NCBI RefSeq assembly: GCF_900116415.1
Contig: NZ_FPAP01000002.1
Location: 310,001-374,000, forward strand
DNA: 64,000 bases
DNA from: Chryseobacterium formosense
GTDB taxonomy: Bacteria; Bacteroidota; Bacteroidia; Flavobacteriales; Weeksellaceae
Reading direction: 5' to 3'
Position numbers and translations under genes: made by a program. A model generated the notes under the pieces. The model ran no database searches. It was not told the DNA's origin and saw only the letters and a program-made list of their open reading frames with translations. Positions 1 through 7,643 of this stretch are shown here, in pieces (position 1 is the first letter of the stretch; each line of letters starts with the position of its first letter).

Positions 1-986
1 AGCGCTTTTAAAGGTTGTAAAATGGTATAGAATAAGGCAATATAAGTAATAAACTCACTTCCGGATAAACCTTTCCCCTGAATCGCTAATCTTCCGCCGA
101 AATACACAATCATACCGATGGTGACTGCCCCCAAAAGCTCACTTACAGGCGAAGCTAAAGCTTTCTTCTTAAAAAGACGTAAAGAAAGAAATCTTATTCT
201 ATTCAGGACATCATCAAACCTTTTCTTGATTTGAGGGGATGCGTCAAAGATTTTAATAATTTTAAGGCCTACTAAAGTTTCATCTACAAAAGAGTACATT
301 TTTCCCAATTCGTTTTGTGCTTCTCCTGTATCTCGTTTAAGGCTTTTCCCGATCATTGAAATGATGGTACCCATAATCGGAAAAACGATCAAGGTGAAAA
401 TAGTCAGCTCAAAGTTGGAATATAAAAGATAGCCCATTGTAATAATAATCACAATCGGGGAACGTATAATGTCGATTAAACTGTTGAGAATGTTGCCCTC
501 GACTTCACCAACATCGGAGGTGATTCTCGCAAAAACATCTCCTTTTCTGGAATTCGTAAAAAACGAAACCGGTAAATCTAAAATTTTATCATGAAGTTTA
601 ATTCTGAAATCCCTGGAAACACCTGTTCTTGAAAATGTAAGGTAAAACTCTGAAAAGTAGCTGAAGATATTTCTCAGGAAAAACATAGAGATAAACAGGA
701 TGCAGGTAATCAAAAGAATATATTCAGGACCTTTTTCTATCTGCAGTTGCTGAATGTAATAATTAAAACTATCTTTTAAAAATGATCCGGCTTTGGTGAT
801 ACCTTCGTACACCGGCTGTGAACTGACTTTCTTTGCTTCTTTATCAAAAAGGATATTCAATACAGGCATGAAAAAAAGCATGGCAATAATATTGAACAGG
901 GCGTAAAGAATATTAAAGAAAATACCAATCGCAATAGATTTTTTGTACGGAAGTATGTTGTCTATCGCTCGTTTATAATAACTCAT
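1..986 (-). CDS. ABC exporter, transmembrane half (3' end outside window)
   Basis: An open frame starts with ATG at 986 (MSYYKRAIDNILPYKK) and runs off the left edge after 328 codons without a stop. It shows hydrophobic helices near residues 17-40 and 75-100, then a long cytoplasmic-loop pattern (DLPVSFFTNSRKGDVFARIT), typical of the membrane domain of MsbA-type ABC exporters. The ATP-binding domain of these roughly 600-residue homodimers would lie beyond the edge. The likely role is export of lipid, peptide or drug across the inner membrane; the substrate cannot be told. It lies 52 bp downstream of the M28 peptidase on the same strand, with no clear hairpin between. A TATTTTTG box (reverse complement of 1007-1014) sits about 20 bp upstream of the start and may give it its own promoter. 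Confidence 0.85.
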   Translation of the reverse strand, partial: MSYYKRAIDNILPYKKSIAIGIFFNILYALFNIIAMLFFMPVLNILFDKEAKKVSSQPVYEGITKAGSFLKDSFNYYIQQLQIEKGPEYILLITCILFISMFFLRNIFSYFSEFYLTFSRTGVSRDFRIKLHDKILDLPVSFFTNSRKGDVFARITSDVGEVEGNILNSLIDIIRSPIVIIITMGYLLYSNFELTIFTLIVFPIMGTIISMIGKSLKRDTGEAQNELGKMYSFVDETLVGLKIIKIFDASPQIKKRFDDVLNRIRFLSLRLFKKKALASPVSELLGAVTIGMIVYFGGRLAIQGKGLSGSEFITYIALFYTILQPLKA

Positions 987-1038
987 TAAATTTTAGATTA
1001 ATCTTACAAAAATAAGGAAATTTAAAGATAAGACGTTC

Positions 1039-1962
1039 TTAATTGAATTTTACTTTATCACTATACTTAGGATTGAAATTTTCAGGGTTCAATTTCTCTA
1101 AAGTTTTGGCAAAATTGTTGATAATCTGCGTCATGTTTTCGGAATTTACGATGCTCATATCGTCATTTGCCTGATGATAATGCTTTATTTTGCTCATATC
1201 TGCAGTAGAAATAGAATGTGCAATAATTTTTTTCTTCACAAAGCTTACGTTATCCGATCTGTAAAACAGCTGCTGCTTCGCATAAGGATCAGGATGGATT
1301 TTTAAACCGTTTACGGCATTTTGGTTAAACAGTTCATCAAGATCTGAAAATTCGTCACCTGTAATGAAAACAGTATTTTCGCCAAATTCTGCTTCTGTAG
1401 CCACCATTTCAAAATTAAACAAAGCAGAAAGGTTGTTATAAATAGGGTCTAATTTTTTATCTTCAGAAATAGCCTGTGAACCCAACATTCCTTTTTCTTC
1501 CCCATTGAATGCCATGAAAACCATAGAAAATTCAGGAGTTTTACTTTTAAAATAATCGGCAATTCCTACCAAAGTTGTGATTCCGCTTGCGTCGTCATCT
1601 GCACCGTTGTAAATGTTGTCTCCGGATTTTTTGCTCATTCCGATATGATCGAAGTGTCCTGAAAATCCTAAAAATTTCTCTGAATTTCCTTTTTTAATCC
1701 CACAAACATTGTAAGCTGTTTTTCCTTTGTAATTAAAAGGAACGAGGTAAGAATTTCCTGTGCAATATTCAAGATTGTTTTCTTTGAAAAGCTGTGCAAT
1801 GTATTCTGCTGCCTTATCGTTTTCGGGAGTTCCTATTTCACGGCCTTTCATTTCGTCTGAAGACAACGTTGAAATCACGGTTTTTACTCTTTCTTCGGAA
1901 ACATCCTGTGCAAAAGCTGAAGCTGTAAAAAGTGATAGGGAAAGATAGATTAGCTTTTTCAT
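1039..1962 (-). CDS. Secreted M28-family zinc metallopeptidase
   Basis: This 307-residue protein begins with a Sec signal peptide (MKKLIYLSLSLFTASAFAQ). The M28 fold shows as GHFDH (H103, D105), NGADDDASG (D123), the catalytic Glu pair in NGEEKG (E155/E156), NFEMVA, and a late His in HYHQANDD; together these supply the two-zinc site of aminopeptidases in this family. It probably acts in the periplasm or outside the cell, removing N-terminal residues from peptides, though some M28 members are glutaminyl cyclases or carboxypeptidases. There is no C-terminal sorting domain, so export by T9SS is not indicated. The gene is followed by the ABC exporter after 52 bp, and the 474 bp upstream hold only repeats. 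Confidence 0.88.
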   Translation of the reverse strand: MKKLIYLSLSLFTASAFAQDVSEERVKTVISTLSSDEMKGREIGTPENDKAAEYIAQLFKENNLEYCTGNSYLVPFNYKGKTAYNVCGIKKGNSEKFLGFSGHFDHIGMSKKSGDNIYNGADDDASGITTLVGIADYFKSKTPEFSMVFMAFNGEEKGMLGSQAISEDKKLDPIYNNLSALFNFEMVATEAEFGENTVFITGDEFSDLDELFNQNAVNGLKIHPDPYAKQQLFYRSDNVSFVKKKIIAHSISTADMSKIKHYHQANDDMSIVNSENMTQIINNFAKTLEKLNPENFNPKYSDKVKFN

Positions 1963-2240
1963 ATTTAAATTGTATTATTTCTTTGATTTAATATTTTGGT
2001 TATCGACTATCGGTCACAGTGCTTATTTTAACGCAAAGTTCACAAAGTTTTTTTAAACTACGAACTGTTTTATGGGTTCGCAAAGGCGTTTCACTCAGCA
2101 AAGAAAACTAAATCCTTAGGTCATTAGGATTATGGTTATTCAATAATTATTAATTGAATGTGTCGCAAGTTTGTGTGAAATGTTGCAGAACCGTTAAAAT
2201 ATTTAATTCCAAAAGATTTTGCGGGAATTCTTGAAAATAA

Positions 2241-2301
2241 AAATTGCCACGAATGCACGAATTATTTATTGTGATTTTTTAAATGTTATTCGTGGCAATT
2301 T
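2241..2301. repeat. 14-bp perfect inverted repeat
   Basis: AAATTGCCACGAAT (2241-2254) and its exact complement ATTCGTGGCAATTT (2288-2301) enclose a 33-base loop. No T-run follows on either strand, so it is not a classical terminator. It is probably a copy of a dispersed intergenic repeat. Confidence 0.7.
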
Positions 2302-2383
2302 AATTTGTTTGACCAAATTGTCACTGATCCAAATACTTAAAAAGATTTTTACGCAAAGCCATCTGTGAAAATCTGTGGGGAAT

Positions 2384-2412
2384 AAAAAAACAGCTCCTAA
2401 AAAGAAGCTGTT
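2384..2412 (-). terminator. Rho-independent terminator of the DUF4293 gene
   Basis: On the minus strand AACAGCT pairs with AGCTGTT across a 10-base loop and is followed by a run of T. It begins about 25 bp after the DUF4293 stop codon. Confidence 0.85.
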
Positions 2413-2436
2413 CTCACTCAAAAAATCGTTGTAAGG

Positions 2437-2826
2437 TTATCGAAGTCTGTCTACAGATTTTACGAGCCTCTCATCTTTTTTGATATAAATGTTTGCCAAA
2501 AACAAACAGATTATCGCAATCAATGGGAAAACCGGCTCAATACCCTTCTCAGGAAAATCTATTCCTCCGGATAAGTTTTGTAACCAGTACGCCAATACAC
2601 CAATCAACAAAGCGTTTATAATAATGCTGAAATTATTCAGCAAGATTTGTCTTTTTCTGTTGTTAAAGCTAAACAGACTGAATGCTCCTGCCAAAACCAA
2701 AACGACTGAGGCAACTTGAATCACCGGAATGCCTCCGAAAACCTCCACATCCTGTCCTGTAATAAAAAGGAAAACTGCTGCTAAAACAGACAGTAAAATC
2801 CATATAGTCTGTATCCTTTGTAACAT
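2437..2826 (-). CDS. DUF4293 family integral membrane protein
   Basis: The 129-residue protein opens with MLQRIQTIWILLSVLAAVF and has four hydrophobic segments (about residues 7-24, 35-52, 64-84 and 92-110) ending in a short charged tail. This matches DUF4293, a Bacteroidota family of four-helix inner-membrane proteins without a known role, commonly found beside rho in this group. It is divergent from rho, and the two promoters interleave in the 145-bp gap. A terminator follows. Assignment to the family rests on the opening motif, size and neighbour; no function can be inferred. Confidence 0.8.
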   Translation of the reverse strand: MLQRIQTIWILLSVLAAVFLFITGQDVEVFGGIPVIQVASVVLVLAGAFSLFSFNNRKRQILLNNFSIIINALLIGVLAYWLQNLSGGIDFPEKGIEPVFPLIAIICLFLANIYIKKDERLVKSVDRLR

Positions 2827-2845
2827 AGAATTTTAAATTCAGTAG

Positions 2846-2876
2846 CAAAAATAACATAAATTTTGCACAATTCAAA
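2846..2876 (-). promoter_or_regulatory. Promoter of the DUF4293 gene
   Basis: Read on the minus strand, TTTG (2876-2873) is followed after 19 bases by TATTTTTG (2853-2846), a full match to the Bacteroidota consensus TTTG-N19-TAnnTTTG. Transcription would start near 2840, giving a leader of about 14 bases. Confidence 0.75.
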
Positions 2877-2892
2877 AATAAGTGTAGATTTG
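2862..2892 (+). promoter_or_regulatory. Promoter of rho
   Basis: TTTG (2862-2865), a 19-base spacer and TAGATTTG (2885-2892) match the Bacteroidota sigma-factor consensus exactly. The predicted transcript starts near 2898 and has a 5' leader of about 70 bases. The -33 element lies inside the divergent DUF4293 promoter. Confidence 0.78.
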
Positions 2893-2971
2893 CAATATAC
2901 AATGTACTTGAAAACAAAAGTCACCGGACTTACTTTTCTTACTCACAACTAATTACATTTTTACATTAAAT

Positions 2972-4804
2972 ATGTTTAACATAGAAACGTTAAGGTCAAA
3001 ATCCGTAACGGAATTGACTAAAATCTTAAAGGATTTGGGCGTTAAGGTTGCAAGAAACAGCAATGAAAATGATAAGATCTTTGCTATTCTTGATTTTCAG
3101 GCATCCAACCCTAAAGTTACAAAAGATTATTTCAATACCACAGAAGTAACAGCAGCTGCAAGCGCGGATGAAAAGCCCGCTGAAAAGGTGACAAAGCCTG
3201 TTGCTAAAAAACCTGCTCCTAAAAAAACTACCAAACCAAAGGCTGAAACCGAAACGAAAGAAGATCAGCCAAATCCGGAGCCGGAAGCTGCCAAAACAGA
3301 ACAAACGCCTATTGAAGAAGTAAAAGCAGAGACAACACAGGAAACTACCGAAGAAAAACCTGCCCCTTCAAACAACAAACAGAAAAGAAAAAGAATTTCA
3401 CCTCCTGCAGCAGCCAGCGAAATTGAAGCAACAGGAACAATTGAACTTCCTACGAATACAGATTCTCAGCCAGTTCAGGCAAAAGAAGAAAGACCGAAAA
3501 GACCGCAAGGTCAACCACAACAAAATCAGAAAGGTCAAAACCATCCACAGCAAAACAGTGGAAATTCTCAAAACCAAAACCGAAATCAAAATAATAACCA
3601 GAATCCTAACCAAAATCAGAACAGACCGCAACATGCTGAAAGATCTGAAAGACAGGAAGAACCGCAGGAACAGAAAAAAGAATTCAGTTTCGACGGATTG
3701 GTTAGTATTGAAGGTGTTTTAGAAATATTACCAGATAATTACGGATTCTTACGTTCGTCAGATTTTAGTTATATTTCTTCACCGGATGACGTGTATGTTT
3801 CTACAGCTCAGATCCGAAATTTCGGATTAAAAACAGGTGATACTGTAAGAGGAATTGTAAGACTTCCGAAAGAAGGAGAAAAATATTTCTCATTATTAAA
3901 GCCAACTGAGGTGAACGGCCGCGATTTAGCTTATATCAAAGATCGTGTTGCTTTTGAATATCTTACTCCATTATTTCCTGAAGAGAAATTTAATTTATCA
4001 GGAGATAATTCTACAATGTCAACAAGAATTGTAGATTTATTTGCACCTATCGGGAAAGGACAAAGAGCGATGATTGTTGCACAGCCGAAGACCGGTAAAA
4101 CAATGTTGCTGAAAGATATTGCCAATTCTATTGCAGCCAATCATCCTGAAGTCTATATGATGGTTCTTTTGATAGACGAACGTCCGGAAGAAGTTACCGA
4201 CATGGAAAGAAGCGTAAATGCAGAAGTTATTGCCTCTACTTTTGATGAAGCTGCTGATAAGCACGTAAAAGTTGCGAATCTGGTATTGGCAAAGGCTCAG
4301 AGAATGGTAGAGTGTGGTCATGATGTAGTGATTCTTTTGGATTCTATTACAAGATTAGCCAGAGCTTACAATACAGTGACTCCGGCTTCCGGAAAAGTAC
4401 TTTCTGGTGGTGTTGATGCCAATGCACTTCACAAACCGAAAAGATTCTTCGGAGCGGCGAGAAAAATTGAAGGTGGCGGATCTTTAACGATTATTGCAAC
4501 CGCTTTAATTGACACAGGTTCTAAAATGGATGAAGTTATTTTTGAGGAATTCAAAGGTACCGGAAACATGGAGCTTCAATTGGACAGAAAAATTGCCAAC
4601 AGAAGAATTTATCCTGCAATCGACTTGGTTTCTTCAAGTACCCGTCGTGATGATTTATTAATGGATGAAGTTACTGCGCAGAGAATGTGGATTTTAAGAA
4701 AGTATCTTTCTGAAATGAATCCTATTGAAGCAATGGAATTTGTAAACAAAAATATCAGAGGAACTCTAAATAACGAAGAGTTTTTGATGTCGATGAATAA
4801 ATAA
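2972..4804 (+). CDS. rho: Transcription termination factor Rho with long disordered insert
   Basis: Rho is the hexameric RNA-dependent ATPase that ends transcription. The 610-residue protein has a Rho N-terminal helical domain (about 1-45), a low-complexity insert (about 55-235) first rich in Lys/Pro/Glu and then in Gln/Asn, an OB-fold RNA-binding domain (about 237-310), and the RecA-like motor with Walker A QPKTGKTM (about 370-377), Walker [16 protein letters not shown] and the conserved [18 protein letters not shown] stretch (Q-loop/R-loop region). E. coli Rho is about 420 residues; the difference is the insert. Such inserts are usual in Bacteroidota, and in Bacteroides thetaiotaomicron Rho the insert has been reported to drive phase separation. 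The start is supported by the promoter and by the conserved N-domain. A terminator follows. Confidence 0.97.
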   Translation: MFNIETLRSKSVTELTKILKDLGVKVARNSNENDKIFAILDFQASNPKVTKDYFNTTEVTAAASADEKPAEKVTKPVAKKPAPKKTTKPKAETETKEDQPNPEPEAAKTEQTPIEEVKAETTQETTEEKPAPSNNKQKRKRISPPAAASEIEATGTIELPTNTDSQPVQAKEERPKRPQGQPQQNQKGQNHPQQNSGNSQNQNRNQNNNQNPNQNQNRPQHAERSERQEEPQEQKKEFSFDGLVSIEGVLEILPDNYGFLRSSDFSYISSPDDVYVSTAQIRNFGLKTGDTVRGIVRLPKEGEKYFSLLKPTEVNGRDLAYIKDRVAFEYLTPLFPEEKFNLSGDNSTMSTRIVDLFAPIGKGQRAMIVAQPKTGKTMLLKDIANSIAANHPEVYMMVLLIDERPEEVTDMERSVNAEVIASTFDEAADKHVKVANLVLAKAQRMVECGHDVVILLDSITRLARAYNTVTPASGKVLSGGVDANALHKPKRFFGAARKIEGGGSLTIIATALIDTGSKMDEVIFEEFKGTGNMELQLDRKIANRRIYPAIDLVSSSTRRDDLLMDEVTAQRMWILRKYLSEMNPIEAMEFVNKNIRGTLNNEEFLMSMNK

Positions 4805-4830
4805 TCTTATTGATTTCAGATATAAATACA

Positions 4831-4858
4831 AAGCAGTCATATTTTGGCTGCTTTTTGT
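4831..4858 (+). terminator. Rho-independent terminator after rho
   Basis: AAGCAGTC pairs with GGCTGCTT (one G-U) across a short loop and is followed by TTTG-rich sequence. It lies 26 bp past the rho stop. Confidence 0.8.
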
Positions 4859-5007
4859 TTGTTTAAAATTATAATTAGTAAAAATAAATTTAAACATGAT
4901 ATTAACTCTAAATTGATTTAAATTTAACTAAACAACGATCATAAATATGTTTTGCCGAAGTTTTTGTTATTATCAATGTTAAAGATTTATTAAAATAATC
5001 CGTAATT

Positions 5008-5039
5008 TTTGAAGTTGGCTTGAATATTGGCTAAATTTG
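5008..5039 (+). promoter_or_regulatory. Promoter of sodA
   Basis: TTTG (5008-5011), 20 bases, then TAAATTTG (5032-5039). Transcription would start near 5045, leaving a leader of about 20 bases before the ATG at 5065. Confidence 0.7.
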
Positions 5040-5064
5040 AATCATAACATTAAAAATAAAACTT

Positions 5065-5661
5065 ATGTCATTCGAATTACCAAAATTAGGATATGCTTAC
5101 GAAGCTTTAGAGCCGACAATTGATGCAAAAACAATGGAGATTCACCATTCAAAACATCACCAAGCGTATGTTGACAATTTAAATAAAGCAATCGAAGGAA
5201 CTGATCTTGACGGATTGTCGATTGAAGAAATCTGCAGAACAGGTGTTGAAAAACCTGCTGTAAGAAATAATGGTGGAGGTCACTTCAACCACACGCTATT
5301 CTGGGAAATTTTAACTCCTGGTGGAAGCAAAGAGCCTGTAGGAGGTGTAAAAACCGCTATAGACAATTATGGTGGTTTCGAAAAATTCAAAAATGATTTT
5401 TCTGATGCTGCAAAAACAAGATTCGGTTCAGGATGGGCTTGGTTGGTAAAAAATGAAGACGGATCGGTTTCTGTAACTTCTACTCCGAACCAAGATAATC
5501 CTTTAATGCCGGTTGCTGATACAAAAGGAACTCCGGTTTTAGGATTGGATGTTTGGGAGCATGCTTATTATTTAAACTACCAAAACAGAAGACCTGATTA
5601 TGTTACAGCATTCTTCGATGTTGTAAACTGGGATAAAGTAGAAGAATTATTCAACAAATAA
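5065..5661 (+). CDS. sodA: Superoxide dismutase, Fe/Mn family (Mn-type signature)
   Basis: The 198-residue enzyme dismutates superoxide in the cytoplasm; no signal peptide is seen. Metal ligands are H27 ([10 protein letters not shown]), H76 (HFNHTLFW), D162 and H166 (DVWEHAYY). The glycine-rich GGGHFNH and the Gln in STPNQDNPL are features of manganese or cambialistic enzymes rather than strict iron enzymes, an inference from family signatures. Length matches the family (190-210). It has its own promoter, and it ends at a bidirectional hairpin shared with the converging gene on the other strand, so it is probably transcribed alone. Confidence 0.96.
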   Translation: MSFELPKLGYAYEALEPTIDAKTMEIHHSKHHQAYVDNLNKAIEGTDLDGLSIEEICRTGVEKPAVRNNGGGHFNHTLFWEILTPGGSKEPVGGVKTAIDNYGGFEKFKNDFSDAAKTRFGSGWAWLVKNEDGSVSVTSTPNQDNPLMPVADTKGTPVLGLDVWEHAYYLNYQNRRPDYVTAFFDVVNWDKVEELFNK

Positions 5662-5682
5662 TCTTCATTTGTAATAAACAAT

Positions 5683-5715
5683 AAAAAAGGTTCAGAATTT
5701 TCTGAACCTTTTTTT
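5683..5715. terminator. Bidirectional terminator between sodA and the converging gene
   Basis: AAAAAAGGTTCAGA and TCTGAACCTTTTTTT form a stem of about 14 bp with a 4-base loop and a T-run on both strands. It serves sodA (+) and the hypothetical gene at 5717-6136 (-). Confidence 0.9.
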
Positions 5716-5716
5716 G

Positions 5717-6136
5717 TTAACCGAATACATCGCTTGATTGAATTCCATTTAGCCTCAATTTATACTTCCAATGAACATAAACAAAAATCTGATATAATTT
5801 ATACTCGAATTTAATTCCATAGTTTTCTTTTGGATTATAATCTATTAAGGACTCAATTATATCACGATACTTGCCGGTACGGTAATAAGAATTCCATATA
5901 TTAACCAGCGAAGCATTTCTACTTTTTAAGTAAGACTCTTGGTAATAATTTATTGGTCGTGCTATTGAGTTTATAAAGTAATAGAATTCTGTGTCAATAA
6001 CAATTAAATCCCATTCTCCATCATCATTTTTCTCAGCTTTTATTACATAATCTTGCTTGTTGTTTGTAGGATTGTTTTGCGCAAATAATTTTAATGGAAT
6101 AATGATCAAAACTATTAGAACGAAAAAATTTTTCAT
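5717..6136 (-). CDS. Hypothetical secreted protein
   Basis: The 139-residue product has a clear signal peptide (MKNFFVLIVLIIIPLKLFAQ) followed by a polar, Tyr/Asn-rich mature part of about 119 residues with no motif I recognise. It has no lipobox and no sorting domain, so it is most likely periplasmic. A 14-bp direct repeat (6143-6175) lies immediately upstream of its start. It uses the bidirectional terminator shared with sodA. The signal peptide and the defined end support a real gene; function unknown. Confidence 0.65.
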   Translation of the reverse strand: MKNFFVLIVLIIIPLKLFAQNNPTNNKQDYVIKAEKNDDGEWDLIVIDTEFYYFINSIARPINYYQESYLKSRNASLVNIWNSYYRTGKYRDIIESLIDYNPKENYGIKFEYKLYQIFVYVHWKYKLRLNGIQSSDVFG

Positions 6137-6142
6137 AATTAG

Positions 6143-6175
6143 TGATTTTATACGAAGTTAATGATTTTATACGAA
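6143..6175. repeat. 14-bp direct repeat upstream of the 5717-6136 gene
   Basis: TGATTTTATACGAA occurs at 6143-6156 and again at 6162-6175, a spacing of 19 bases. It begins 7 bp upstream of the start at 6136. It could be a tandem operator or a local duplication. Confidence 0.7.
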
Positions 6176-6198
6176 AAAAGCACTCCAAATAGAGTGCC
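6174..6198 (-). terminator. Terminator of the nuclease/phosphatase-fold gene
   Basis: On the minus strand GCACTC, a 6-base loop, GAGTGC and a run of six T. It starts 8 bp after the stop codon of 6206-7405. Confidence 0.85.
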
Positions 6199-6205
6199 TT
6201 TGTTG

Positions 6206-7405
6206 TTATTTTTTGATGTATTCTTTCTGAAGAACCGAAACAGCGGGAAAGTGATCGCTGTAACCTCCTGTGAATCGGTCGCCATCCCAAGAACGAAGAG
6301 GGTATCCTTTCCATTGTCCTTCTTTATTAACAAGATAAGAAGGCGCATAGATCTCTGCTTTAAAAATGGTATAAGCTGGGGTAAGCTTTTCTTTTGAATA
6401 CAGATTCTGGGAAACAATAATCTGATCAAATAAATTCGGGGCATCTCTGTAAGCTAAAGATGCAACACCAGCTTTGTAAAGCTTATACATCAAATTATAG
6501 TATGGTTTTTTATCAGATAAATCTTCGGGGCTTTCTACTGCGCCAAGATATTTTTTCAAACTCGGACTTACAGGATCATCATTATAATCACCCATGGAAA
6601 TTAGTTTAATTCCAGGGTAGTCTGCAGATAATTTATCCATTTCGCCTTTTAAAACTGCCGCAGCTGCATTTCTTCTTGGTTGGGAAGCTGCTTCACCACC
6701 ACTTCTTGAAGGCCAGTGATTCATAAACACGGCAATTTTTTCTCCGTCTAAAAGGCCAATTGCTACCAAAACATCTCTTGTATATTGTCTTTTGCCATCT
6801 TCATTGTATACTTTGATTTCTTTGGTATAAGAATTCTGTAGAACAAATCTGTTTTTCTGATATATAAGAGCAATATCGATTCCTCTTGCATCATAAGAGT
6901 TATAGTGTACAATACCATAATTGCTTTTTGCTAAAACAGGCTGCTTTATAAGATCTTCAATTACCTGTCTGTTTTCAACTTCTATAAGACCGCAGATTGC
7001 AGGATTATCATTCGTATATTGTCTGCCAAGCTCAGAAATTACTTTTGCTTCGTTCGCTAATTTCTGGTTGTAGTATTTTGTGCCCCATCTTTTTTTACTA
7101 TTTGCAGTAAAATCATCTGCTAAAATCTGATGACGGATAACTTTTTTTCCTACTAAAAGTTCGTTGCTCCATTCTCCTTTGTAATCTTCAGTAGTTTCTA
7201 AATATTTAAGAGAATCAATCGGAACACTTCTATGGAATTTAGGATTTGAGAACGGTACTGTTCCGTCAATATAATCTGCAGAAACAATAGTGTCCCAAAG
7301 GTTTTCTACATTTAAAAAAGCTACTGCCGCTCTTTTTACCTGTTTTTGCTGAGAAAAACCAAGTGTAAAGCAGAAAACTGCAATTATGAGTGCGAATTTT
7401 TTCAT
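6206..7405 (-). CDS. Secreted endonuclease/exonuclease/phosphatase-superfamily protein
   Basis: The 399-residue protein has a signal peptide (MKKFALIIAVFCFTLGFSQ) and the EEP (DNase I-like) fold: FLNVENLWD (metal-binding Asn/Glu), GLIEVENR (catalytic Glu), MNHWPSRSGG (catalytic His), SMGDYNDDP (Asp/Asn pair) and YSDHFPAVS (terminal Asp-His). These enzymes are Mg-dependent phosphodiesterases acting on DNA, RNA or phosphate esters. With a signal peptide and no T9SS tail it should work in the periplasm. It is divergent from a TonB receptor and DUF5689 lipoprotein operon, which suggests a shared role in using extracellular nucleic acid or organic phosphate (inference). A terminator follows. Confidence 0.88.
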   Translation of the reverse strand: MKKFALIIAVFCFTLGFSQQKQVKRAAVAFLNVENLWDTIVSADYIDGTVPFSNPKFHRSVPIDSLKYLETTEDYKGEWSNELLVGKKVIRHQILADDFTANSKKRWGTKYYNQKLANEAKVISELGRQYTNDNPAICGLIEVENRQVIEDLIKQPVLAKSNYGIVHYNSYDARGIDIALIYQKNRFVLQNSYTKEIKVYNEDGKRQYTRDVLVAIGLLDGEKIAVFMNHWPSRSGGEAASQPRRNAAAAVLKGEMDKLSADYPGIKLISMGDYNDDPVSPSLKKYLGAVESPEDLSDKKPYYNLMYKLYKAGVASLAYRDAPNLFDQIIVSQNLYSKEKLTPAYTIFKAEIYAPSYLVNKEGQWKGYPLRSWDGDRFTGGYSDHFPAVSVLQKEYIKK

Positions 7406-7573
7406 GTTATCGTAATATTCAAAAAATTGAGGGGGTAAAATTACACAATTTACATCAATAAAATATTAAATTAATCTTAATAACTGTTTTTTGATTTCAA
7501 TCATAAAGAAGCTGTTTTTTTAGGATATCATTTACTTGTTAAGAATATTTAATAGAATAAAATGCAGAAAATG

Positions 7574-7603
7574 TTTGAGTTAATGAAAATAATCCTAAAT
7601 TTG
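7574..7603 (+). promoter_or_regulatory. Promoter of the TonB receptor/DUF5689 operon
   Basis: TTTG (7574-7577), 18 bases, then TAAATTTG (7596-7603), the Bacteroidota consensus. The leader to the ATG at 7644 would be about 35 bases. Confidence 0.7.
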
Positions 7604-7643
7604 TTGCCCCTTAAATAAAGAAGGTGTAAAAAATAAGTTTATT

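Larger units (their letters stand above)
1963..2436. repeat. Non-coding 474-bp stretch made of dispersed-repeat fragments
   Basis: No credible ORF is present. The stretch contains two ACGCAAAG words (near 2030 and 2351), a doubled ATCTGTG motif near 2361-2377, a small inverted repeat AATCCT/AGGATT (2111-2131), the strong hairpin at 2241-2301 and a terminator at 2384-2412. The ACGCAAAG/CACAAAG and TGCCACGAAT words resemble dispersed intergenic sequences I know from flavobacterial genomes; that link is from memory. No promoter matching the consensus was found for the M28 gene to the left. Confidence 0.55.

Noticed and set aside
2669..2917. 82-codon frame on the minus strand upstream of the DUF4293 gene
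   Set aside because: It overlaps both the DUF4293 gene and the rho/DUF4293 promoters and has no recognisable sequence.
3423..3722. 99-codon Lys/Arg-rich frame inside rho
   Set aside because: It is an out-of-frame reading of the repetitive insert of rho; its basic repeats come from the CAA/AAC-rich codons.
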